Below, in pieces: positions 37,288 to 49,370 of a DNA stretch of 64,000 nt. Position 1 is the stretch's first letter. Each line of letters starts with the position of its first letter. The position numbers and the translations under genes are program-made. Source of the DNA: Stomorhina lunata (Eukaryota; Arthropoda; Insecta; Diptera; Rhiniidae). Below the pieces are notes generated by a model, which saw only the letters and a list, made by a program, of their open reading frames with translations, searched no databases and was not told where the DNA came from. The DNA is taken from positions 87,576,768-87,640,767 of the forward strand of contig OW121743.1 of the NCBI GenBank assembly GCA_933228675.1, read 5' to 3'.

Positions 37288-39345
37288 TATATAGTCTATT
37301 TTCAGAGGTCGGCAAAAAAGAACTGAACCAAAAAATCGTAGGCAGAGTTGTCGTTTTTATACTTTTAACTAAAATGATTTTATTAAATATATAGAAAATT
37401 TTGTTATTAAAAATTTTTCTAAAGAAAATTTATCAATTAAAAATTTTTCTATAGAAAATGTTTTTATCAAAAATTTTTCTATAAAAATTTTGTTGTCAAA
37501 AATTTTTGTATAGAAAATTATTCAACAAAAATTTTTCGTTTCGTAAAAATATTTTTCTATAGAAAAATTTTAAATAAATTCGTTTATCAAAAAATTTTTA
37601 TACAGAAAATTTTTTTATCAAAAATTTTTTTGTCAAAATTTTTTTTATCAAAAATTTAAAAAAAAATTTTTTCTACAAAAAGAATTTCTGTCGAAAATTT
37701 TGTATAAAACATATTTGTATGAAATTTTTTGATAAACAATTTTTCTATAGAAAACTTTTTTTATCAAAAATTTTTCTAAAAAAAATTTTTTTTTATCAAA
37801 AATGTTTCTATCGAATATTTTTTTATTAAAAATTTTTCGATAAAAAAATTATTCTATAAAAAATTTTTCGATAAAAAAAATTTTCTATAGAAATTTTTTT
37901 TTAAATGTTTCCATAGAATTTTTTTGTTAATTTTTGATAAAAAAAGTTTTCTATAGAAAAATTTTCGATAAAAAAAATTTTTCTATAAAAACATTTTCAA
38001 TACAAAAATATTTCAATAGAAAAATTTTCGATAAAAAAATTTGTTTATAGAAAAATTTTCGATAAAAAATTTTTTTATAGAAAAATTTTCGATAAAAAAA
38101 TTTTTTATAGAAAAATTTTCGATAAAAAAATTTTTTATAGAAAATTTTCGATAAAAAAATTTTTTTATAGAAAAATTTTTTATAAAAATATTTTTCTGTG
38201 TGAAAAATTTTTGATAAAAATATTTTTCTATAAAAAAATTTTCTATAAAAAAATTTTTCTATAGAAAAATTTTCGATAAAAAAATTTTTCTATAGAAAAA
38301 TTTTCGATAAAAAAATTTTTCTATAGAAAAATTTTCGATAAAAAAATTTTTTTATAGAAAAATTTTCGATAAAAAAATTTTTCTATAGAAAAATTTTCGA
38401 TAAAAAAATTTTTCTATAGAAAAATTTTCGATAAAAAAATTTTTCCATAGAAAAATTTTCGATAAAAAAATTTTTCTATAGAAAAATTTTCGATAAAAAA
38501 ATTTTTCTATAGAAAAATTTTCGATAAAAAAATTTTTCTATAAAAAAATTTTCGATAAAAAAATTTTTCTATAGAAAAATTTTCGATAAAAAAATTTTTC
38601 TATAGAAAAATTTTCGATAGCAATATTTTTCCATAGAAAAATTTTCTATAGAAATATTTTTCTATAGAAAAATTTTCGTTAGAAATATTTTTCTATAGAA
38701 AAATTTTCGATAGAAATATTTTTCTATAGAAAAATTTTCAATATAAATATTTTTCTATAGAAAAATTTTCAATAGAAATATTTTTCTATAGAAAAATTTT
38801 CAATAGAAATATTTTTCTATAGAAAAATTTTCAATAGAAATATTTTTCTATAGAAAAATTTTCAATAGAAATATTTTTCTATAGAAAAATTTTCAATAGA
38901 AATATTTTTCTATAGAAAAATTTTCAATAGAAATATTTTTCTATAGAAGATTTTATCTCAAGGCAAAATTTTTAGACCTAATCGAGAGGTAAAAATTTGC
39001 TGAAGAGAGAAATGCAATATTTCGAATAGTTCGCGAGACATAGACTTAAGAATCAGTACATGTTTTTTGAAAATTGTACTGAAATCCACCTCCCAGTCGA
39101 AAATTTCAAAAATGAATTAAAAAAAAACCGTAGCTAATAATTGAAAACCCAGCTAGGGTTTTTCTTCTACCATCATAGGCTATCAGATTTTGGGGGTCTC
39201 AATTGGTTCAAGATTTTAGTGCTGCACTGTGTAATCTGTTTTACTACTTTTATGAGTGATCGTGATATTTACGAAACTTATATGTCTTTGGCTTCTGGTA
39301 GTATGGGATGCCTGCGCCAGCTTATTTTTCGGTGTAAATTCTATG
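37288..39345 (+). mobile_element. Composite mobile element carrying a CTATAG array (second complete copy)
   Basis: End A (37288-37375) reads TCAGAGGTCGGCA, then GAACTGAACC, AGAGTTGTCGTTTTTATAC and TTTTAACTAAAAT. A CTATAG array follows (37390-38948). A partial end B (39250-39345) contains GAGTGATCGTGATATTTACG and TTGGCTTCTGGTAGTATGGG. The first half of end B seen in other copies is missing or replaced (38950-39250). Inside the array the unit changes from a TTATC linker to a CGATAAA linker (from about 37810), and finally to a TTCAATAGAAATA variant (38715-38948). This is the reverse of the copy at 19957-21808. Confidence 0.6.
37390..38948. repeat. CTATAG minisatellite with head-to-head orientation switch
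   Basis: The regular part at 38220-38620 has a 31-bp unit, CTATAGAAAAATTTTCGATA followed by AAAAAATTTTT (for example 38476 and 38507). The left 400 bp are in the opposite orientation and degenerate. Confidence 0.93.
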
Positions 39346-40820
39346 ATATCTCTAAAATGACTAAGCGAATCACAAAATTGTTCTCGAATTCCGGTTTTTC
39401 TTATTAGCTCAATATAACCAGCTGTTTTTAAATTATAATAACACTATTTGTAAAAAACCTGTTTTTGGGAAAAGATAGTATATCTCGAAAACTAGAGCTA
39501 ACTTGGAAAACCAATGTCATTTTCGGATTTAGCAGAGCAGTCAAAGGTATGGTTAAGGTCATAGTCAAAGTTGTCGTAGAAGTCATAGTCAAAGCTTTAG
39601 TAGAAGTCATACCAAAGTCGTGATTAATTTAATAGTCAAAGTCATAATAAATTTAGTATTTAAGGTATATTTTTACTAAAAGAATGGTCCGAAAATTCAA
39701 GTTTTTTTTTTAATTAATTTATGTCATAAAATATTTCTAAATCTAAACTTTAAGCTTTGCTTAATGCAGCATGATCTCTTTCTTGAGCCATTATTTTCCT
39801 AAAAGCCATAAATTTCATAATACTTTTATCTCATAACATATTTTATAAATTTATCTTAAACTTGTGATTTTTATGTTTAATTTTGGAAGTAACTTGATCA
39901 GTTGTTGAATATTTTCCCCTCCCAAATTTTATTTTCAATAAAATTTCATCATACACTTTACATTATTTTTTTAAATTTATAACTTTGTTAAACTGACGTT
40001 TGAATATCAAAGATTACAAAACAAATTTTATTTGTTTAATTTTTATGTCTTTATTATGTTTAGATTTTTCTAAGAATTTATTTTTTTGGAATAGGAAAAC
40101 TGTTTATAAATTTTGAAATTTATGCTAATTTATGTTAAGACTCATTTGATGTTAAACACGATTTAGCTTTTATGGCTGATGTTAGGAAGGGATTCGGTAA
40201 GTGTTTAATTGGACTGTTAAAATTTTAGAAAAATAAAGAACAAATATAACCGAAATAGTTATTTAAATTGTCACAAATTAACAACGACTTGACAAGGTAA
40301 AATTGTTTCGAATTGACTTTATTTGAAAAAAATATCGAATTTTTTAAGGTAAATTTAGGTAATTTTTATGACCATATAAACTAATGTATGTAAAAAAAGC
40401 CGACTGTTTCTTGTTGCATAATATGATATGTTTTCAGATTCCGTTTCTGAAATGTAATTAATTTAAAAATTTTAAATTAAATTCCTATTATTATAGATAT
40501 AAAATTCAATATCTTAACTTTTAGCCTTCTACCTTTTAAGTTAAATTAATTTTCATTTCAATTACATTTGCTAGCACCTTAAAATTAATCAATCAAATAA
40601 AATTAAATTACATTACATTACACATTCTCATGCTTCATTTACATTTTATCATTTATAACCAGCAAAAAATATCATTCTCACTAACAATATCACCACCATT
40701 TCAGCAACATTTACCCACATGTTGTTACATTTCTCTGTGATGTTGCCTTAAATTTGAAATTACAATCGTGTTTTCCTGAGTTAGTTTTCACTTGTAAATA
40801 AATTTCAATCTTTATGCCAC
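39346..40820. other. AT-rich spacer with a small hexamer array
   Basis: At about 39540-39650 there is a short array of AGTCAAAGTCATA-type hexamers, the complement of the GACTWT family. TATATCTCGAAAACTAGAGC at about 39479 is shared with the sequence near 26806. No gene was seen. Confidence 0.55.
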
Positions 40821-41839
40821 AGATTATCAGCCTAATTTATAAACAAACTATAATAGGTTTTAAAGCTACTATAAGTTAAAATGGGAAAAATTGAATTTAT
40901 AAAAGGAAAAATATTTTATTAAACTGTTATAACCTATCATAAAATTTGAAATTTTTATTGTGGCCTCAACCCAACTATAAGCATACAATAAAAAGTTTGG
41001 TTGCTTAAAAATTTGATAATTGCGACTTTTTTTTATTTTTAACACATTTGATAGCAAACAAAATGATTTTTTATATAAATTTTAATACATTAATTGAAAA
41101 AGGAATAAGATTTTTATATTATTTAATACTATTTATCTGCGATTAAAGAAAAAAGACTTTATAAATGCATTTTTATTGATCCTTACAACAAATCGATAAT
41201 TCATTTCTCCTTATTCAAAAATATGTTGATTCTACCTAAAGTAGCGCCTTACCATATATACATTCATATGTATACTTTCACAGTATATCTTATATTAAAT
41301 CAGTAGATTGCTTAGCGGCACGATTTTCCAAAATCTTGAAAAAAGTAATCAGATTGGAGTAAATTTTCTTGAAAATGTTTTTTAATTAAAAAATAATTTT
41401 TAATAAGAAAAATTAAAAAAGTGAAAATGACCTGGTCCGATTTGAACACTGGGCATCAATAAAAATACATTTTTTAATGTAATTAAAGAACTAAATTAAA
41501 AAAAAAAAAATTTCTTGCTTAATTCTTCACTGAGATTTGAACTCACGACTTACGACTGCTAGGCGGAGACACTACCCACTGAGCTACTTCATATACCGAA
41601 ATTTTTTCAAATTGTAATTTACTTATATAATTTTTATTTGAACAGCACAAAATGACAATTTGAAACGTGGTCTTACCAACATAAAAGCACAAAAGCTATA
41701 AAAGTGTGTAATTGTTATAATATGTTCATGACATGTTTATAAAATCAAATTTTTATTAATGGCTTATTAAACAATAAGTGTATGATAAATATTGTAAGCT
41801 TATAAGCCAAAATATAAAATTTTTATAAATTGGACCGTA
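40821..41839 (-). mobile_element. 1-kb repeated element, copy 1 (inverted partner at 57270-58289)
   Basis: The whole segment is the reverse complement of 57270-58289 with few differences. The ends are imperfect inverted repeats of about 45 bp: CCTAATTTATAAACAAACTA at the left against the complement of the right end, CCAATTTATAAAAATTTTAT. This points to a DNA transposon or MITE. On the minus strand it contains a tRNA-like region with a B-box-like GAGTTCAAATCTC (complement of 41532-41544) and A box TAGCTCAGTGGGTAG (complement of 41572-41586). No transposase was found. Superfamily unknown. Confidence 0.85.
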
Positions 41840-42215
41840 TATGTTTACAGTCATGTTGATGACAGTTTCTGTTTTTTTTTTTGTCATTTCAAAAAACCAA
41901 AATTTTGTCACCTTCATTACATTTCAGTTCGTTGTACATATTTATTTATGTTGTTGGTGGAAAATTCTTTAAAATTAATCATCATATTTTGTGCAAAGAA
42001 AAAAAGATGAAAGAATTTTGCATATGAGTGTAAATACACTAGAGCAAGGTTGGCCAAATGAAGAGCTGGGATGGTAAACATAGTAAAATTGTACTTTTTT
42101 TGATAAATTTTTAACCTGATTAGTACCGAGGTACTAAGTCCTACTTGATACAATTTTCAATTCTTAATTTTCTAAATGCTTAAGTATTAAGTTTTTGAAA
42201 GACACGATTAACTTT
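41840..42215. other. Spacer with a possible hAT end
   Basis: CAAGGTTGGCCA at 42045-42056 resembles a hAT terminal repeat and, extended, matches GTTGGCCAAATGAAGAG at 46577. No second end was found nearby. A short hairpin AGTACC/GGTACT lies near 42121. Confidence 0.3.
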
Positions 42216-42359
42216 CTAGTACCTGTTTGACCGAGCCTTGCTCGGAGCTTTATGATAAGCATTTTGAGGCAAATTTTAAAGTTTTCATATGTTTTATTTA
42301 TAAAGCACTAAAATAAATTTAGAGGAAAGACATTACACAAATATTGAGTTAATTTTGAA

Positions 42360-43250
42360 TTATTTGATTTATTTTGTCCGACCAACACATAGTTTAGATA
42401 GTTTGCACAGTTAATAGTTTAACTCATTTTGAATAATTTTGTAAATTGGTTATACTAACAGAAATCTCCGTAGGCTCTTGCACAGCAACTTTGCTAAAGA
42501 TTATAACCTGATAAAATGCACAGTTTACAACTCAATTTATTTTGAGTAGTTTTCAGTGACGCCACCTGTCGAAAGTTGTGTATACCTACTAAGAAACCTT
42601 CGTCTGCTTATGCGTAACAACTTTGCTAATGATCATAACATGATCAAATGCACAGTTTACCATTTAATTCACTTTGAGTAATTTCCAGTGGCGCCACCTG
42701 TCGGAATTTGGTCATACCAATTAAAAAATCTTTTAACATGATCAAATGCACAGTTTACCATTTAATTCACTTTGAGTAATTTCCAGTGGCGCCACCTGTC
42801 GGACTTGGGTCATACCGACTAAAAAATCTTTTAACATGATATACCATTTAATTCACTTTGAGTAATTTCCAGTGGCGCCACCTGTCGGACTTTGGTCATA
42901 CCAACTAAGAAATCTTTGCCGGCTTATCCGCAACAACTTTGCTAAAGATTATAGCATCATTTAATGTAAAGCTTACGATTTAATTCAGTTTGAGTAATTT
43001 TCATTAGCGCCACCTATAGGAAATTGTTCACACTAACTATGAAACCTTCACCGGCTTATGCGCTACAACTTTGCTAAAGATCATAGCATGATCAAATGCA
43101 TAGTTTGCGATTTAATTAATATTGAATAATTTTCAGTGGCGTCATCTTTCGGCAATTAGTCTTATCAACTTAAAAACCTTTGCCGGGTTATCCGCAACAT
43201 CTTCGGTAAAGAGCATAACATGATCAAATGCATATTTTACTATTCTATAA
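42360..43250. repeat. 132-bp tandem repeat inside the probable Helitron
   Basis: CAACTTTGCTAAAGAT recurs at 42486, 42618, 42934, 43066 and (mutated) 43198, at 132-bp steps. Two shortened units lie in between (about 42725-42930). Each unit also has GGCGCCACCTGTCGG and CATGATCAAATGCACAGTTT. Confidence 0.88.
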
Positions 43251-43889
43251 AGAACATACATGCAGACAAACATTCATTTTTTTAAAAGTTTTAACATTAC
43301 TACTTTTTTCCCCTTTTTATCCCCTAGTTTCAAAAAAGTTCCATATGCATATTTGGCACTTCTTTTTCCCAATTGAATTCGGTACATTTTATTAAAACGC
43401 AGTTAACATAATGTTCCTATTCGTATTACTTTTTTAGATGTTAGATTATCATTTTATCCCTTTTTTACCTAGTTTTTACCCATTTGGGCCCCAAAATCAA
43501 AAAAATACCAAATACATGTTCAATATTTCTTTCACATCGATTGACTGCAGTACAAAGTTCCTTTATATACACTTTGGTTTAAAGAAATAAGAGTGGGTTA
43601 AAAAGTACCAAAACAACTATTTTCATCCCTTTTTTACCCCCTATAGGATATAGTTTTAAAAAAAGTACCAAAAAATTGTCCGCTTATTTTGATAGCTGTT
43701 CAAAACGTAATTTTAATTTTGTGCCTATACCTTTTACTTTAGGAGATATAATGTTTTCGATTTTTTCCCCGATTTTACCCCCTTTACGGCAAAATTTCCA
43801 AAAGTACCTTCTTACTCGATCTATATGGCAAAAAAGATACCCACTGTCCAAATTTTATCAAAATCGTTAGAGCCGTTTTCGAGATAGCC

Positions 43890-44029
<140 letters not shown>

Positions 44030-44031
44030 CA

Positions 44032-45104
44032 TAAAATTAATGCTCGTTTAAGAATATAAGATAACATTCCATTGGTCTGATGTTTGTAACATTAAGAAAT
44101 GGGTGCAAGACAAACTGCAATTTTAAAGATATTTCTTGGGTTAAATAGGTTGATTATTACAGGTACTTACTATAGGATCGGAACTCAGGAATTGTGATGT
44201 TGACTCATGACCGCCAAAATTTTTTTTAAACTTCAGAGAATTTTAGCAATAATATACAAGGGATGGCTGTAAGTCACTGTATCATATTTAGTTTAAAATG
44301 CTTCGTATTTCACCATACCTCATATTTTCGATCTTCATTTAAAAATCAGTTTAATATTCCGTCACAAGCGGTCCATACTTGACCTTATTTCTCATACTGC
44401 AAGATATCTTTCTAAGCATTACAAAACCTAAATATATTGACAATCTATCATTGGACCATATATGTTTAGGGTACCACAGAATCCGCCGAGCTTGACTACA
44501 TTACTTTATTAATTGTATATAAAATTCTGTAATTGAAATTAATTGGTGTTCTTTTTGTGCTGTAAAAGTGGGTGTAAGACTTTTTTCGTAACCAATTTTC
44601 ATTACTCATGATCCATTTTTACGGAAAGTTTTTTAAAAAGATTTTAGTATGAACTTTAATTATTAAGAATTTCCATTTCCATTCTACAGTTTGAAATTGA
44701 ATACCCTTCAAATGAGTCATAATAAAAGTTATTTTTTTAGAGCATACCCCCAAATATACTATTTTCAAATGATGTCTACTGTAACAACAATTTGATGGAG
44801 CCTCGATCACGGGAACCCTTAACGACGTCTTCGGAAAGAGCCATGTACCCATTTATATGGGGACCATTGGGAGTATTTTTGAATTTGACAAAATTTCGAC
44901 CAGAAATTAATAATTTTTACTAAGAAAAAAAAAACTATATCCTAAACAGAACTAAAATAGCTTTTTAATAAACCTTTTTAATAAAATATCTTTAATTGAA
45001 GTCATAAAAACAAAATATCCATTTTTGGAGTTCATGCTAAATTTTTCCCGAAAATTCGTGTCCTTAACGACATTATTTCGGAAAAAATATGTTCTCGATT
45101 TCAA
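44032..45104. other. AT-rich spacer
   Basis: No gene was recognised. The frame at 44619-44852 (minus) has no known family features. Confidence 0.5.
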
Positions 45105-45475
45105 AAAAATTTTCGATAAAAATATTTTTCTATAGAAAATTTTTCGATGATAATATTTTTCTATAGAAAATTTTTCGATGAAAATATTTTTCTATAGAAA
45201 ATTTCTCGATGAAAATATTTTTCTATAGAAAATTTTTCGATGAAAATATTTTTCTATAGAAAATTTTTCGATGAAAATATTTTTCTATAGAAATATTTTT
45301 TATAAAAATATTTTACTACAGAAAATTTTTCTACCAAAATATTTTTCTATAGAAAATTTTTGATAAAATTATTTTTCTGTAGAAAAATTTTTGACAAAAC
45401 TATTATTCTATAGAAAAATTTTCGATAAAAATATTTTTCTATAATAAAATTTTTGATAAAAATATTTTAAGGGTT
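45105..45475. repeat. CTATAG minisatellite, short array
   Basis: About twelve units of 30-31 bp with CTATAGAAAATTTTTCGATG and AAAATATTTTT. No end A or end B was recognised beside it. Confidence 0.92.
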
Positions 45476-46570
45476 AACATTTACCAAAAAAAAGTACAAT
45501 TACAATTATACAAAAAGTACCATGTGTGCCATCACTGATTGGAACCCACAGGGTAGTCGCAGAAGACCATTACAGATTGACAGTACAGGCTATACATGTC
45601 CAGAATTAAAAAATCTTAGCTTCCTATGTTTGAAACGATTTCTTAAAAATGGGATTACATACTTTTGTTAATCACTGTTTGCAATTACATAAAGTAATGC
45701 GATTTATGCTTATAACATTGTATCAGGAAAAAGTAAGTAAATTTGAATGTGTAAATATTTAAAATTCATATACTTAATGTAAGAATTTACGTAAATGCAA
45801 CACAAGTACATACAAATATATTTGTTAAGGTACATAAATCTACATATTTGAGGTTGACTCGTAGGTGTTGACAGTTTACAGTTGACTGTAATAAATTTTC
45901 CACCATAACTTTTTATTAATACAGAAGAAGATGACACCTTATTTCTCTATAATTTATGAGAAATTCAAATGCTTCAAATTCTTGAAATTAAACGCGTATT
46001 AAATTTTTTTTTATTTGATTAAAAAGATTATTGGATTTAAAATCAAAAAATTTTATTATTGTTATTTGTTTATTAAAAATTTTTCAAATAAGTTATGGAG
46101 ATTAAAAAACGAAAAAAATTTTGTTTTTTTTCTTCAAAATTCATTCATTAAATTGGATTAATATCGTTAAAGTGTAGGTATCATATTTATTGATTTAGAT
46201 TTTGGAAATTGATAACGTTAAAAAATATTACTTGTAGCGGTGATATAAATTATATTTGCATAAATGATTTAAATTCAAAGTTAAACATATGGGTAGGGTT
46301 TTTAAAGGAAAATTGAGTTAAAAAGAGAAAATTTTCAATTTATAATAGAATTAAAAGATAAGATTAGTTTTTGAAAAATTTCCAAAAAATAACGGATATA
46401 CATATATTGATTTCATTACTATTTATATATAATATACTCTAAACCAACATAGGTGGGAACAAATAATTTTTGTGTGTATAAATCAATTTTCTAAATTTTT
46501 CTAAATAATTGAAAACCATGTAAAAGGGTCCAGCAAATAGTCTGTGCAACACGAATGTCCCATCAATTAC
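45476..46570. other. AT-rich spacer
   Basis: No gene was seen. Confidence 0.5.
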
Positions 46571-46732
46571 AGTAACGTTGGCCAAATGAAGAGTTTGTTT
46601 AATGTGCTCTGAGAATTGTATTTGCTGTAAGTTTTATTATTGCTATGTACTGTAATTATTAGTTTAAAAAAATTTACCTGTTTAATGCTAATTAATGTTA
46701 TTACCCTGCCAAGCAAATAATGGCCAACCTTG
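46571..46732. mobile_element. Possible small hAT-like MITE
   Basis: The left end ACGTTGGCCAAATG and right end TGGCCAACCTTG are inverted versions of GTTGGCCA. CAAGGTTGGCCA is the kind of terminus hAT elements have. An end-only match occurs at 42045. No 8-bp target duplication could be found, so the call is tentative. Confidence 0.35.
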
Positions 46733-46935
46733 CTCAACATCATACGTGTGTAATTGGTAAACAATGGGGCATTTTAAACCTAATGTATTATACTGGTGGT
46801 ACAAAGCGATAGTAATGCTACACTTCTTTTGGAGTTCTCTTCAGAAATCTATCTATTGCAAGGTACGCAAATAGGGTCAGCAAATGCTCAATCTGCCCTT
46901 CGCTTGATCTAAATGCAATAATGAATTTGTTATTA
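46733..46935. other. Unique spacer
   Basis: No feature was recognised. Confidence 0.4.
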
Positions 46936-47541
46936 CCATACGATACCCTTCACCACTAAGGACAAAGGTGTTATTTTTCCTGTGTAAAGACAAATATTTG
47001 CTAAATTTTGCCATCATACAAACATTTTCTCAAAACTTATATATTCAACCTGTTTCCGTCATTTGGACTTATATGAGAGCTAGGGTCAAATGTGGACCGA
47101 TTTCAACAAAATTTGGTACAGTGATTTTAGTTTATATAAGCAGTATTTGTTTTAAATTTCATGAAAAAATATTGATATTTGTGGCCAATAATCAATTCCG
47201 GGAAGTGGGACCTATGGGAGGTACCATAAATAATGGACCGATTTTGACCAATTTCAATAGCCATGGTCCCATTATCAAAAAAATTATCTGTGCCAAATTT
47301 CATCAAATTATCTTTAGAATTGCGACCTGTAGTTTGATTACAAGGTTTACATGGGGGTCCAGCCGTCCAGCCAGCCAGAGACGGACGGATGGACGGACAT
47401 CGCTAAATCGACTCAGAAAGTGATTCTAAGCCTATTGGTATACTTAAAGGTGGGTCTAAGACAAATATTTCTATGCGTTACAAACATCAGCACAAACTTA
47501 TAATACCCTTTCCACCTATGGTGGTGAAGGGTATAAAAAAC
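46936..47541 (+). mobile_element. Dispersed non-autonomous element, copy 2
   Basis: It aligns with 18485-19236, with the same ATACCCTTCACCAC near the left end and GGTGGTGAAGGGTAT at the right. It lacks the extra ~152 bp present in copy 1 and the first ~30 bases of its left end. The apparent 151-residue frame at 46968-47423 is a by-product of this repeat (the microsatellite gives RRTDGRT-like residues) and should not be annotated as a protein. Confidence 0.8.
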
Positions 47542-48284
47542 TACCATGCAAATGGTTATTCTGCAGCAATTAGATTAAGTGAGCTATCACAATGTTTAAA
47601 CAAAGGACATGGTCACAAAATAGTTTATGGTAAATGCCTGAGAGGCCATGCACCATTGACTAAGGTATGGTAGTACTAATATTTGAGAGATAGCGTTGCT
47701 CCTCAAGGTAAAACATGGTATATTGACTTCCATAATAATGGCGCTCGACTCTGTAATCAACAACTAATTAACACGCAAAAATCTGACCATTCAAAAGTAG
47801 CAGATTGGCGGAGATGTCCTCACAAGAATGACAATAAAAATAGTCTCTTAAGGTCAAGCTGACAAGTTTTAGGATTTTGTTTTTGTGAATGCAACATTGG
47901 CCCTATATCGCCACAGATTTCCATGAGATGTTTTGGTAGTTCGTGACGAAATAATATTCGAGAAGACTAAGATGTTTGAGATGACTCAGCAAATTCAGAT
48001 AGCAGTTTTAGTTAACTCAGCATATCAGTAAGCATTTAATGATTCAGCAGTTCTTGATGGAGTCATCAGTTTTATTTTTAGAAGACTTAGCAGTTCAAGA
48101 TGACTCAGCTTTTTGAGATGACTCAGTATACATTTTATGTGGATACTAAAGCATAGCGACATACCAGGGAACCGTAGAGCATTCATGATTCAGCAAATTG
48201 TGATGACCAAGGAGTTTAGGTTCTTGATGAATCCCTGAGCATTTCACTATACATTTTATGCGGATGTTGGGACCTACCAGGGAA
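47542..48284. other. Spacer with degenerate GATGACTCAGCA repeats
   Basis: GACTCAGCA-like words recur irregularly at about 47980-48130. A longer phrase (ACATTTTATGTGGATACT, then ACATACCAGGGAA) recurs near 48128 and 48250. No gene was seen. Confidence 0.5.
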
Positions 48285-49370
48285 TTTTCTATAAAAAAAA
48301 TTTTCTATAGATTATCCTATAAATTTTTTTCTATAGAAAAATTTTCTATAAAAAAATTTTTCTATAGAAAAATTTTCTATAAAAAAATTTTTCTCTAGAA
48401 AAATTGTCTATAAAACTAATTCTCTATAGAAAAATTTTCTACAAAAAATTTTTTCTATAGAAAAATTTTTTATAAAAAAAAATTCTATAAAAAAAGTCTA
48501 TAGAAAAATTTTTGATGGAATTTTTTTTCTATCGAAAAATTTTTGATAAAAAAATTTTTCTATATAAAAATTTTTGATAAAAATATTTTTCTATAGAAAA
48601 ATTTTTTATAGAAAAATTTTCTATAGATAAATTTTTGATGGAATTTTTTTTCTATCGAAAAATTTTTGATAAAAATATTTTTCTATAGAAAAATTTTTGA
48701 TAAAAATATTTTTCTATAGAAAAATTTTTGATAAAAATATTTTTCTATAGAAAAATTTTTGATAAAAATATTTTTCTATAGAAAAATTTTTGATAAAAAT
48801 ATTTTTCTTTAGAAAAATTTTTCATAAAAATATTTTTCTATAGAAAAATTTTTCATAAAAATATTTTTCTATAGAAAAATTTTTGATAAAAATATTTTTC
48901 TATAGAAAAATTTTTCATAAAAATATTTTTCTATAGAAAAATTTTTGATAAAAATATTTTTCTATAGAAAAACTTTTGATAAAAATATTTTTCTATAGAA
49001 AAATTTTTAATAAAAATATTTTTCTATAGAAAAATTTTTGATAAAAATATTTTTCTATAGAAAAATTTTTGATAAAAATATTTTTCTATAGAAAAATTTT
49101 TGATAAAAATATTTTTCTATAGAAAAATTTTTGATAAAAATATTTTTCTATAGAAAAATTTTTGATAAAAATATTTTTCTATAGAAAAATTTTTGATAAA
49201 AATATTTTTCTATAGAAAAATTTTTGATAAAAATATTTTTCTATAGAAAAATTTTTGATAAAAATATTTTTCTATAGAAAAATTTTTGATAAAAATATTT
49301 TTCTATAGAAAAATTTTTGATAAAAATATTTTTCTTTGGAAAAATTTTTGATAAAAAATTTCTACAAAAA
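48285..49370. repeat. CTATAG minisatellite, regular 31-bp array
   Basis: The section 48590-49340 is regular: CTATAGAAAAATTTTTGATA followed by AAAATATTTTT, 31 bp (for example 49086 and 49117). The left 300 bp are degenerate. The unit divides into halves of 16 and 15 bp that resemble each other. No flanking end A or end B was seen. Confidence 0.95.

Noticed and set aside
46968..47423. 151-residue open frame
   Set aside because: It lies wholly inside a dispersed repeat that also occurs at 18485-19236, where the frame is broken; its C-terminal residues come from the GCCA/GACG microsatellite.
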